A stretch of DNA of 64,000 bases. Origin: CAZWUL01 sp964636625. GTDB lineage: Bacteria; Atribacterota; Phoenicimicrobiia; Phoenicimicrobiales; Stramentimicrobiaceae. A program made the position numbers and the translations under genes. The notes under the pieces are model-generated. The model was not told the origin of the DNA. It ran no database searches and saw nothing but the letters and a program-made list of their open reading frames with translations. This document shows positions 56,859-64,000 of the stretch, in pieces. The stretch lies in contig CAZWUL010000001.1 in the NCBI GenBank assembly GCA_964636625.1, forward strand, positions 41,818 to 105,817, in the 5' to 3' direction. How positions within the stretch are numbered: the first letter of the stretch is position 1; every line of letters begins with the position of its first letter.

Positions 56859-57558
56859 ATTCTTCTTTCTCCTTTTTATAAATTATACCTAATAATATTT
56901 CAATAACTTCTTCAATACCTTTATTTGATGTATCTACAACAATAGCATCTTCAGGGATAGTCAAAGGTGCAATAGCTCTCTTGCTATCAAGTTCATCTCT
57001 CTTAATAATCTCAGTTTTTATCTCTTCTAAAGAAATATGGTATCCTTTTTCCTGTAATTCCTTGTGTCTTCTCAAAACCCTGGTTTGTTCATTAGCAATA
57101 AGAAAGATTTTCAAATCAGCATCTGGTAAAATTACCGAGCCAATATCTCTACCTTCCATTATTACAGATTTATTTTTGGCCATTAAACGTTGTAATGGTA
57201 CCATATTTTTACGCACAGAGGGATGTCGTGCTACAAATGATACAAATTTATCTATAACAGGACTGTGTATTTTTTCCAAAGTGCTGTTATTTTGAAAAAA
57301 CATCAATTCTATATTTTTCGAAAAATTCTCTTGGTTTATAAATTGTTCAACAATCTTCCTTGATAAAATATTCATATCTGCTGAATTATGGATATCGACT
57401 TTTTCTTTCAAAGCACGATATGTAACATAGCGATAAAAGTCACCGGTATTTATATAACGATACCCTATATTCTGGGCAAGTTTTTTTGCTATAGTGCTTT
57501 TACCAGCTCCAGCCGGGCCATCTATTGTAATAATGAATCCATTATGCTGATGTGACAA
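56839..57558 (-). CDS. cmk: Cytidylate kinase
   Basis: Cmk phosphorylates CMP/dCMP. From TTG 57558 the 239-residue protein has IDGPAGAGKSTIAKKLA, YINTGDFYR, VIMEGRDIGSVILPDADLKIFL. The ribosome site AAAAGGTGA places the start 5 bases later at TTG. The GTG at 57567 is inside that site. cmk-ispH adjacency is common. Confidence 0.96.
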   Translation of the reverse strand: MSHQHNGFIITIDGPAGAGKSTIAKKLAQNIGYRYINTGDFYRYVTYRALKEKVDIHNSADMNILSRKIVEQFINQENFSKNIELMFFQNNSTLEKIHSPVIDKFVSFVARHPSVRKNMVPLQRLMAKNKSVIMEGRDIGSVILPDADLKIFLIANEQTRVLRRHKELQEKGYHISLEEIKTEIIKRDELDSKRAIAPLTIPEDAIVVDTSNKGIEEVIEILLGIIYKKEKEEFADNQG

Positions 57559-57570
57559 TATAATCACCTT

Positions 57571-58293
57571 TTAAGGCGTGTTTTTTATTCTTTTTACTTC
57601 ATCACAGGTAAGATATCTATATCTACCGGTTTTTAAATTTCCCAATGAAATTGGGCCAATTTTAATCCTTTTCAATTTTAGTACTTGAAAATTTAGATAT
57701 GACAACATTCTTCGAATTTGCCTTTTTTTCCCTTCTTTTATTATTATTTTTAATATTGTAGTTTTTTGGTATCTTTTCAGAACAGTAACTTTGCATGGGC
57801 TGGTAATTAATTTAGGAGATATAGGGACTCCTTTCTGTAATTTTTCTAATTCATCATTATTTATTGTTCCTTTTATCTTAACTACATATACTTTTTCTAT
57901 TTTATTCCTGGGATGAATCAGCTTATGAATTAGCTCACCGTCACTTGTTAGTAATACCAACCCCTCAGAAAAAAAATCCAGGCGCCCTGCATAATTAATC
58001 CTTACATTTATTTCTCTTATTAAATCATAAATAGTTGGTCTTTTAAAAGGATCTTGTTGTGTGCAAAGATAACCCGAGGGTTTGTTAAGTATTATATATA
58101 TTCTTTTTATCGTCTTAGCGATATTTTTATTATCAACCTCTATAATATCTTCAGAAGGATTAATACAAGTTCCTAATTTTGTTACAATAGAATCATTCAC
58201 TTTAACCCTGCCTTTAATAATTAATTCCTCGCATTTTCTTCTTGAATTAATCCCCTGCGTTGCTAAATATTTTTGTAATCTGACTTTTTTCAT
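57571..58293 (-). CDS. RsuA/RluB-family pseudouridine synthase
   Basis: This 240-residue rRNA pseudouridine synthase has an N-terminal S4 domain (VRLQKYLATQGINSRRKCEELI, 1-60). The catalytic motif is GRLDFFSEGLVLLTSDGEL (catalytic Asp), and KRQIRRMLSYLNFQVLKLKRIKIG lies near the end. It overlaps scpB by 47 bases. Its position after scpAB fits RluB (23S rRNA U2605), which is an inference. Confidence 0.92.
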   Translation of the reverse strand: MKKVRLQKYLATQGINSRRKCEELIIKGRVKVNDSIVTKLGTCINPSEDIIEVDNKNIAKTIKRIYIILNKPSGYLCTQQDPFKRPTIYDLIREINVRINYAGRLDFFSEGLVLLTSDGELIHKLIHPRNKIEKVYVVKIKGTINNDELEKLQKGVPISPKLITSPCKVTVLKRYQKTTILKIIIKEGKKRQIRRMLSYLNFQVLKLKRIKIGPISLGNLKTGRYRYLTCDEVKRIKNTP

Positions 58294-58834
58294 TACTGAA
58301 TCCTAATTCATCAATAGGCGGTAAATCTGACATGCTTTTTAGTCCAAAATGCAATAAGAATCTTTCTGTAACACGATACAACAAAGGGTTTCCAGCGACT
58401 TTTTTTCTACCGCAAATCTTTATAAAATTATTTTTTAAAAGATTTAGCAAGAGAGTAGTGCAATTCACTCCCCTTATTTTTTCAATTTCCATTCTGGTAA
58501 TAGGTTGATTATAAGCAACAATAGCCAGGGTTTCTATGGAAGCCTTTGATAAAACATACCTCTTCTCATTATTATACAATTTTTTAATCCATTCGGCATA
58601 CTCAGGTTTAGTAGCAAAAGAAAACCCCCTTGCAACCTCTTGAATAAAAAATGGGCTATTACTTTTTTGATATTCAGATTGGAGTTTTTCAATTGTTTCT
58701 TTTACATATTTTTTTTCTTTTCCGGTAATATTTTTAATTTCTTTAATCGATAATGGCTTATTTGATACAAATAACATTACTTCGATTATTCTTACCCATT
58801 TGTCATTTTTTACTGCTTTCTCTTTGTTGTTAAT
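58247..58834 (-). CDS. scpB: Segregation and condensation protein B, probable ATT start
   Basis: ScpB is the tandem winged-helix subunit of the Smc complex. It shows VMLFVSNKPLSIKEI, the first winged helix, and LSKASIETLAIVAYNQPITRMEIEKIRGVN. ATG 58777 would cut off the first helix (KWVRIIEV). The frame opens after a TAA six bases upstream of an in-frame ATT at 58834, preceded by AAAGGATGA. No ATG, GTG or TTG lies between 58834 and 58777. The full protein would be 195 residues, overlapping scpA by 25 bases. Start position is inferred. Confidence 0.88.
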   Translation of the reverse strand: MNNKEKAVKNDKWVRIIEVMLFVSNKPLSIKEIKNITGKEKKYVKETIEKLQSEYQKSNSPFFIQEVARGFSFATKPEYAEWIKKLYNNEKRYVLSKASIETLAIVAYNQPITRMEIEKIRGVNCTTLLLNLLKNNFIKICGRKKVAGNPLLYRVTERFLLHFGLKSMSDLPPIDELGFSNEKSQITKIFSNAGD

Positions 58835-59568
58835 TTTTTATCATCCTTTCTAAAGAAAATAATATCACCAAAATTCTTTGATTGGTTATAGTATACTTTC
58901 CCCTGGCAAATTAATTCCAAAAGGGCTAAAAAAGTAACGATGATTTCTAATCTTGAATATTTGAAGGATATTATTTTTCTAAATGATAATTCTCCCTTAT
59001 TCATTTTGAATTGTTTTTCGATGTCCTTTATTTTTTGCAATATATTATATTCACGTTTTTTAAAATTAATTGTGTTATTATTATAATTTTTCCTGGATAA
59101 AATCGACTCAATTGCTAAAATAAGGTCAGAAAAATCATTTCTCTGATATTGTTCTTCTTTTTCAATCTTTGGACTGAGGTGCGTTAAATAAATATCTTTC
59201 TGCATTACTTCTTTATCTTCGAAAAAATTTATTAAAGAATGGTATTTTTTATACTCCAGCCAATAATCTTCGTCGGTAAAATCTGTGTTTTCTTCAAAAT
59301 CATCTTCTACTTGTTCTTGTTGAATTGGTAACAGTAAATTTGATTTCCATAAAATTAAACTGGAAATAGAAATAAGAAAATCAGCGGCAATATCAATATC
59401 AATAGAATTTGGCCGTGAATTAATAATGTGTTCAATATATTTTTCAATAATATCCAACAAGCATATTTCATTAGGGTCTATTTCATTATTTCTTACTTTA
59501 TTAAATAATTCTTGAACATAATCTATGTAATGTTCAATTTTTATCTCACCTAAATTGTTTTTTTTCAT
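58810..59568 (-). CDS. scpA: Segregation and condensation protein A (divergent)
   Basis: ScpA is the kleisin bridging the two Smc heads. The 252-residue protein keeps NEIDPNEICLLDIIEKYIEHI, IDIAADFLISISSLILWKSNLLLP and a C-terminal winged helix with RLEIIVTFLALLELICQGKVYY. The well-known N-terminal GPLDLLL motif is not recognisable. Assignment rests on these blocks and on the linkage to scpB. The ATG has no clear ribosome site and overlaps trpS by 4 bases. Confidence 0.88.
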   Translation of the reverse strand: MKKNNLGEIKIEHYIDYVQELFNKVRNNEIDPNEICLLDIIEKYIEHIINSRPNSIDIDIAADFLISISSLILWKSNLLLPIQQEQVEDDFEENTDFTDEDYWLEYKKYHSLINFFEDKEVMQKDIYLTHLSPKIEKEEQYQRNDFSDLILAIESILSRKNYNNNTINFKKREYNILQKIKDIEKQFKMNKGELSFRKIISFKYSRLEIIVTFLALLELICQGKVYYNQSKNFGDIIFFRKDDKKLTTKRKQ

Positions 59569-60551
59569 GCATAATCTAAATTCATTGCTTTTCTAACTTC
59601 ATTCAGGGTCTTCCTTGCAATTATTCTAGCCTTTTTACTGCCTTCCAATAAAATATCCCATACCATCTGGGGATTTTTTTCGTAAAAATCTCTTTTTTCT
59701 CTGAAAGATTTGAAAGATTGAATTAAAACATCTGCTAGCCTTTTTTTGCATGCTACGCAACCTAAATGGGCGTTTTTGCAATCATTTTCAATATTCACAA
59801 GTTCTTCTGTGTTAAATATTTCATGGTATTTAAAAACAACACATACCTCGGGATGTCCCGGGTCTGATAATCTTATCTTTTCGGGGTCAGTTATCATTGA
59901 TAAAACTTTATTCTTTATTTCTTCAGGCTTATCGGATAAAGTAATATCATTTTTCAAACTTTTACTCATTTTTTTACCATCTGTGCCTGGAATTCTCGGA
60001 GTACGAGTAAGTTTGAGCTCAGGAATTGGAAAAATCTCACTGTAAAGATTATTAAAACGCCTTCCTATTTCTCGAGCTAATTCTACATGAGGAGATTGGT
60101 CATCTCCTACGGGAACAGCATTTGATTTGTAAATCAAGATATCTGATGCCATTAAAACTGGATATCCCAGCAATCCATAGCCCATATTTTCCTTTAAGTC
60201 TAAATCTCTTACCTGTTCTTTTAAGACAGGATTTCTTTCTAACCAAGCCAGGGGAGTAATCATTGACAGTAAAAGATGTAGCTCAGCATGTTCTGGGACT
60301 TGAGATTGGATTAATAAAGTACTTTTTTCAGGGTTTATACCAGCACTTAGCCAATCAATCACCATTTCTATCATATTTTCTTTCATCATTGAGGTATTAT
60401 TGTATCCTGTTGTTAATGCATGCCAGTCTACTACCCCATAATAACATTTATATTTATTTTGCAGCTCAATCCAATTAGCTAAAGCCCCATAGTAATTTCC
60501 AATATGGAGTTTGCCAGTTGGCCGCATTCCACTAAAGATAACGCCTTTCAT
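59565..60551 (-). CDS. trpS: Tryptophanyl-tRNA synthetase
   Basis: This is a class I synthetase of 328 residues with the HIGH-type motif GKLHIGNYYGAL (13-24), GDDQSPHVELARE, and KMSKSL. GGAGG precedes ATG. It starts 64 bases after the M50 protease gene. Confidence 0.97.
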   Translation of the reverse strand: MKGVIFSGMRPTGKLHIGNYYGALANWIELQNKYKCYYGVVDWHALTTGYNNTSMMKENMIEMVIDWLSAGINPEKSTLLIQSQVPEHAELHLLLSMITPLAWLERNPVLKEQVRDLDLKENMGYGLLGYPVLMASDILIYKSNAVPVGDDQSPHVELAREIGRRFNNLYSEIFPIPELKLTRTPRIPGTDGKKMSKSLKNDITLSDKPEEIKNKVLSMITDPEKIRLSDPGHPEVCVVFKYHEIFNTEELVNIENDCKNAHLGCVACKKRLADVLIQSFKSFREKRDFYEKNPQMVWDILLEGSKKARIIARKTLNEVRKAMNLDYA

Positions 60552-60615
60552 CTAGTATTTTGCCTCCTTTATAGAACTAATACAAATTAATATAATATTC
60601 TAAAATATGTTTTTA

Positions 60616-61266
60616 TTATACAAATATACGAAAAAAATAAAAAGCAATTGGAAATATTACTTTTCCTATAAAACCTGTCAATATTAATAACAATAGGATT
60701 ACCATACCATAAGTATTATTTAATTTTTCATATTGTCCTGCCCAATATGGTGGTAATATTCCTAACATTATATGATGGCCATCCAATGGTGGGATTGGAA
60801 TTAAATTGAAAAGTGCCAGAATAAAATTAATTAAAATCCCTGTCTGTAAAAATATTATCCAGCCCCTGATAATTGTTATCACAATATTTGATACATGATT
60901 AATATTGCTGAATAGAAAATTGTTTAAAAATATATTGTTCAGTCTATACAAACCTGCAAACAATAAAGCGACTATTATATTGGATAACGGCCCTGCTAAA
61001 GATACTTTAATCATATCCTTTTTTGGATTGTTCAGGTTTCTATAGTTTATAGGAACAGGCTTTGCCCATCCAATACGGAAAATGATCAACATTAGCGTTC
61101 CTATTGGATCAAGATGGGCAATAGGATTAAGGGTTAGCCTTCCTGCTAATTTTGCTGTTGGGTCTCCATAATAGTATGCAGCAAATCCATGTGCATACTC
61201 GTGAACGGTTATGGCAACCAATACTGCTGGAACACTCCATATTATTTCAAATAAATTATTAAGCAT
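60616..61266 (-). CDS. Site-2 protease family protein (M50, YwhC-like)
   Basis: This second M50 metalloprotease lacks a PDZ domain. It has about 216 residues, zinc motif HEYAH (about 22-26), NPIAHLDPIGTLMLI, and a C-terminal NLIPIPPLDGHHI, with five or six membrane helices. TTG 61278 is a possible earlier start. This family commonly neighbours trpS and scpA in Firmicutes and Thermotogae-type bacteria. The substrate is unknown. Confidence 0.92.
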   Translation of the reverse strand: MLNNLFEIIWSVPAVLVAITVHEYAHGFAAYYYGDPTAKLAGRLTLNPIAHLDPIGTLMLIIFRIGWAKPVPINYRNLNNPKKDMIKVSLAGPLSNIIVALLFAGLYRLNNIFLNNFLFSNINHVSNIVITIIRGWIIFLQTGILINFILALFNLIPIPPLDGHHIMLGILPPYWAGQYEKLNNTYGMVILLLLILTGFIGKVIFPIAFYFFRIFV

Positions 61267-61270
61267 ATAA

Positions 61271-63910
61271 TTAGACAATTCCTTTTTCTTTCAACTTTTT
61301 TACAAATTGCAATTCATCAGTTCTATTTTTTAAAAACCCGTTTAGTTGAAGGTATAAAACTAATTTTAATATTTTAGCATAAACTGGATTGGGCTTCATT
61401 CCTATCTTCGTTAAATCATTTCCAGAGATATAAATAGATGTGTTCTTATAGAATTTTAAATATTTTTTTATTCGGTTTTTAATAAGATTGTTTTTATTTT
61501 CTTCTAAAAAAATAATAAAAATTAATTCATTGCAAATACTATTTAGGTAATAATAAATATTGCTCGGCATGATTTTCTTTTTATTTAAAATGATAGTAGT
61601 TTTATCTTTTTTCTCAAATATTTCATTTAGTTTTTTGATATGTTTATCCTTCAATTCTATTTTTTTGGTGATACTTTTAATATCTAATTTTAATAATTCT
61701 AATAAATAATATATATATATAATTCCTTTATTTATATTATCCTCAGGAAATATTATATTCCAGTCTTTTATTTTCTCCTCTATTTGAAAAAATTTATCAA
61801 TCAGTTTTTGGTTTAGAGATAATTTTGGTATAATTCCAGAAAGAATTCTCAGTTTGTCCATCCGTTTGAGTACTTTAACCGGGTTTTTTTCATTTAATAG
61901 TATTAAAAATTCTTCACTCAATCTTTTTTTCCTAATTCTTGAAACAAGGCCTTCATTAACTGCTTTGCTGAGGAATTTTTCTGTTGATTGTTCAATAGTA
62001 AAATTATATCTTTGTTCAAATCTAACTGCCCTGAGAATTCTTGCCGGGTCTTCTGTAAAGCTTAAGCTGTACAAAATCCTGATTTTTTTTAATTCAAGGT
62101 CCCTTTTACCACCATAAAAATCAAGTAAACGAGCAAATTTATCCTGGTTTAACTGTATTGCCATGGCATTTATAGTAAAGTCCCGCCGATATAAATCCTT
62201 TTTTATAGACGCGAACTCGACTTTTGGTAATGCAGCAGGAAATTCATAAAACTCTCTTCTAGCAGAAGCAAAGTCAATTTTTAAACCATTTGGCAATACT
62301 ACAACTGCGGTTTTAAATTTTTGATGGCATCTTAATTTACCATTTGTCTTCCTGGCAAAATATTCTGCATATTTAATAGCATCTTCTTCGATTACAATAT
62401 CTAAATCCAGGTTCGGAATGCCTAAAAGCAAATCTCTGACTATACCTCCAACCATAAAAACAGAATACCCCAAATCATCACCAGCCTGTCCGATTTTATA
62501 TAAGATTCCCAGAATGTCTTCAGGAAAATATTGATGAATCAAAGATTTTATTTTTTCTTTTCCTGTTTCATATTTTCCTGATCTGTTTTCAAATATAGAA
62601 AACGATTCTTTTTTTATATCTTTATCTCCATAAAGACTTCTTATTAAATCTGTCCTGGTTATAATTCCTTCTAAATTACCACTTTTATTTAAAACCAACA
62701 CCCTCCCCACATCATATTTGATCATTAATTCCTGGATTTCAAGCATTGGTGTATCTAGATTAACACTAATTATATTTTCTGACATATAGACATTAACTGT
62801 TTCCTTTTCATAATGATGGTGTTGAGCTTTGTATATTTCCTGACGAGTGATAATGCCTACCAATTTATTATTATCCATAACCGGAAAACCATTATGTCCA
62901 TAGCGTAACATTGTTTTTGATGCCTCTTCAATTGTAGTACTAACATCCAAAGTTTTAACAGGGCTGGTCATAATATTTTTTGCTGATGTTTCCGCTTCTG
63001 TTTGATTATTCAAAATATTTTTAATATTTTTTTCTATTTCTGCTAATGATAGTTTCCTTACTACTGCTGAAGCTGCCTGTGAATGTCCTCCTCCACCTAC
63101 ACTCTTCATTATTGCACCAACATCTACTGAATTTCGATTGCTTCTACTGACTATATATACTCTATTTTTCATTTTAACCAGGACAAATATTATGTCACAA
63201 TTAACTATTTCCATCAATTTATGGGTAACCAATGCCAATCCTTCAATATACTCTCCAGCTTGACTTTTCGCAAAAACAACACTTATTCCTTTTAAAAATA
63301 TTTCCCGGGAAGTTGATATTAGCTGATTTAAAAGTTTCTTTTGTCGAACATTCAGACCGATATTAGTAAATTTATTCACAGTTCTTAAATTGACACCTAT
63401 GGAAAAAAGTTTACTTAATACCTCAATATCATCTTTGGTTGTAGTGGTAAAAATGAGGGACCCTGTATCCTCATAAATACCCAATGCAAATAGGGTTGAT
63501 TCTAATGGAGTTATAGCAATACCTAATTTAATTATCTTTTTTAACAGTATTGTGACGGTTGCTCCAACCTGCCGTATTGTCTTGCTGTTTGCCCTGATAT
63601 CATTCTTCATTGGTGGATGATGGTCATAAATAATAATTTTTACTTTTTTTTTGTCTAATAAAGATTCAAATATACCAATTCTATCATTTTGTCTTGTATC
63701 AACTATTATTAATTCTGATATCTCCTCCAGGTTGATTTGTTTAAGCGAGGATATTTTTAGTGCATTACCATATAAACCGAGGAATTTTCGAACATTTTCT
63801 TCTATCGCTCCCGGAAAAACCAAATATGCCTCAGGATATAATTTTTTTGCCGCAATCATCGAAGCAAGACAATCAAAATCTGCGCTTGTATGACCAATAA
63901 TTACTTTCAT
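61271..63910 (-). CDS. DHH phosphoesterase / CBS pair / poly(A)-polymerase-type nucleotidyltransferase fusion
   Basis: This 879-residue protein combines three modules. A DHH/DHHA1 phosphoesterase (1-300) has D71, DHH 96-98 and GGGGH 272-276. Two CBS repeats (about 312-365 and 376-428) could bind an adenine nucleotide. A class II nucleotidyltransferase (about 460-880) has GGIVRD 488-493, catalytic DLD 502-504 and RRDFTINAMA. Similar fusions are known and are usually CCA- or A-adding tRNA enzymes. The DHH part could act as an oligonucleotide or c-di-AMP phosphodiesterase. A role in finishing or proofreading tRNA 3' ends is plausible, since tRNA-Arg here lacks encoded CCA. Confidence 0.93.
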   Translation of the reverse strand: MKVIIGHTSADFDCLASMIAAKKLYPEAYLVFPGAIEENVRKFLGLYGNALKISSLKQINLEEISELIIVDTRQNDRIGIFESLLDKKKVKIIIYDHHPPMKNDIRANSKTIRQVGATVTILLKKIIKLGIAITPLESTLFALGIYEDTGSLIFTTTTKDDIEVLSKLFSIGVNLRTVNKFTNIGLNVRQKKLLNQLISTSREIFLKGISVVFAKSQAGEYIEGLALVTHKLMEIVNCDIIFVLVKMKNRVYIVSRSNRNSVDVGAIMKSVGGGGHSQAASAVVRKLSLAEIEKNIKNILNNQTEAETSAKNIMTSPVKTLDVSTTIEEASKTMLRYGHNGFPVMDNNKLVGIITRQEIYKAQHHHYEKETVNVYMSENIISVNLDTPMLEIQELMIKYDVGRVLVLNKSGNLEGIITRTDLIRSLYGDKDIKKESFSIFENRSGKYETGKEKIKSLIHQYFPEDILGILYKIGQAGDDLGYSVFMVGGIVRDLLLGIPNLDLDIVIEEDAIKYAEYFARKTNGKLRCHQKFKTAVVVLPNGLKIDFASARREFYEFPAALPKVEFASIKKDLYRRDFTINAMAIQLNQDKFARLLDFYGGKRDLELKKIRILYSLSFTEDPARILRAVRFEQRYNFTIEQSTEKFLSKAVNEGLVSRIRKKRLSEEFLILLNEKNPVKVLKRMDKLRILSGIIPKLSLNQKLIDKFFQIEEKIKDWNIIFPEDNINKGIIYIYYLLELLKLDIKSITKKIELKDKHIKKLNEIFEKKDKTTIILNKKKIMPSNIYYYLNSICNELIFIIFLEENKNNLIKNRIKKYLKFYKNTSIYISGNDLTKIGMKPNPVYAKILKLVLYLQLNGFLKNRTDELQFVKKLKEKGIV

Positions 63911-63954
63911 AGTAACAAACTCATCATCTTATAATTTTGAAATAGTATAGACAC

Positions 63955-64000
63955 CCACGCCCTTACAGGCGTGGTGCTCTTAAAATTCAAGCTGCGCTTG
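63955..64000. mobile_element. Possible end of an IS200/IS605-type element (runs off the window)
   Basis: Two hairpins stand out from the AT-rich context. CCACGCC (63955-63961) pairs with GGCGTGG (63968-63974), and CAAGC/GCTTG (63988-64000) form a second. GC-rich subterminal hairpins of this kind mark the ends of IS200/IS605 elements. No transposase is visible inside the window. Confidence 0.4.

Overview
The window is about 64 kb of very AT-rich bacterial chromosome carrying 67 protein genes and one tRNA, almost all housekeeping. The sequence suggests an anaerobic, fermentative or acetogenic bacterium from a deep lineage such as Atribacterota, a deep Firmicutes branch or a Thermotogae-like group. 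Clues are the V-type ATPase in place of an F-type enzyme at this locus, the FapR lipid regulator, Pta, the DXP isoprenoid genes (dxr, ispG, ispH), and gene orders such as rpsB-tsf-pyrH-frr-uppS-cdsA-dxr-rseP-ispG. The phylum is an inference and was not tested. No phage, CRISPR array or complete insertion sequence is visible. The last ~50 bases form hairpins that resemble the end of an IS200/IS605-type element.

Layout. (1) 1-8843, plus strand: the end of a nucleoside/sugar ABC permease gene, rodZ-like, DUF4416, thpR, recA-recX, rny, miaB-miaA. (2) 9290-13563, minus strand: a TetR regulator with a clear promoter and overlapping operator, an MTH938-like protein, a MEMO-family protein, a membrane-anchored NHL/TPR protein, plsC and tRNA-Arg(CCG). 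(3) 13821-22681: a complete nine-gene V-type ATPase operon (H-I-K-E-C-F-A-B-D) whose rotor subunit carries the residues of a sodium-binding site. (4) 22783-31385: a GT2 glycosyltransferase gene and the rpsB-to-ispG block, with a strong promoter before rpsB. (5) 31405-46323: hslUV, xer, topA, plsY, der, rpe, comM, yraN, rnhB, rplS, trmD, khpA, rpsP, ffh, ftsY. (6) 46319-53107: smc, rnc, acpP, fapR, rpmF, pta. (7) 53210-63910: tmcAL (+), coaD, rsmD, rpmB (+), ispH, cmk, rluB-like, scpB, scpA, trpS, an M50 protease and a three-module DHH/CBS/poly(A)-polymerase-like fusion.

The genes cover translation (rpsB, tsf, frr, rplS, rpsP, rpmB, rpmF, trpS, tRNA modification), protein export (ffh, ftsY), chromosome segregation (smc, scpA, scpB all present, xer), lipid and wall precursors (plsY, plsC, cdsA, uppS, acpP, fapR) and isoprenoids.

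The most striking signal is recurrent. Five genes (thpR, rny, ftsY, rnc, scpB) have no usable ATG/GTG/TTG at the position their family requires. Each has an in-frame ATT or ATA at about the right distance behind a Shine-Dalgarno-like sequence. This points to Ile-codon initiation being tolerated in this lineage, and to N-terminal truncation of these proteins in automatic annotation.
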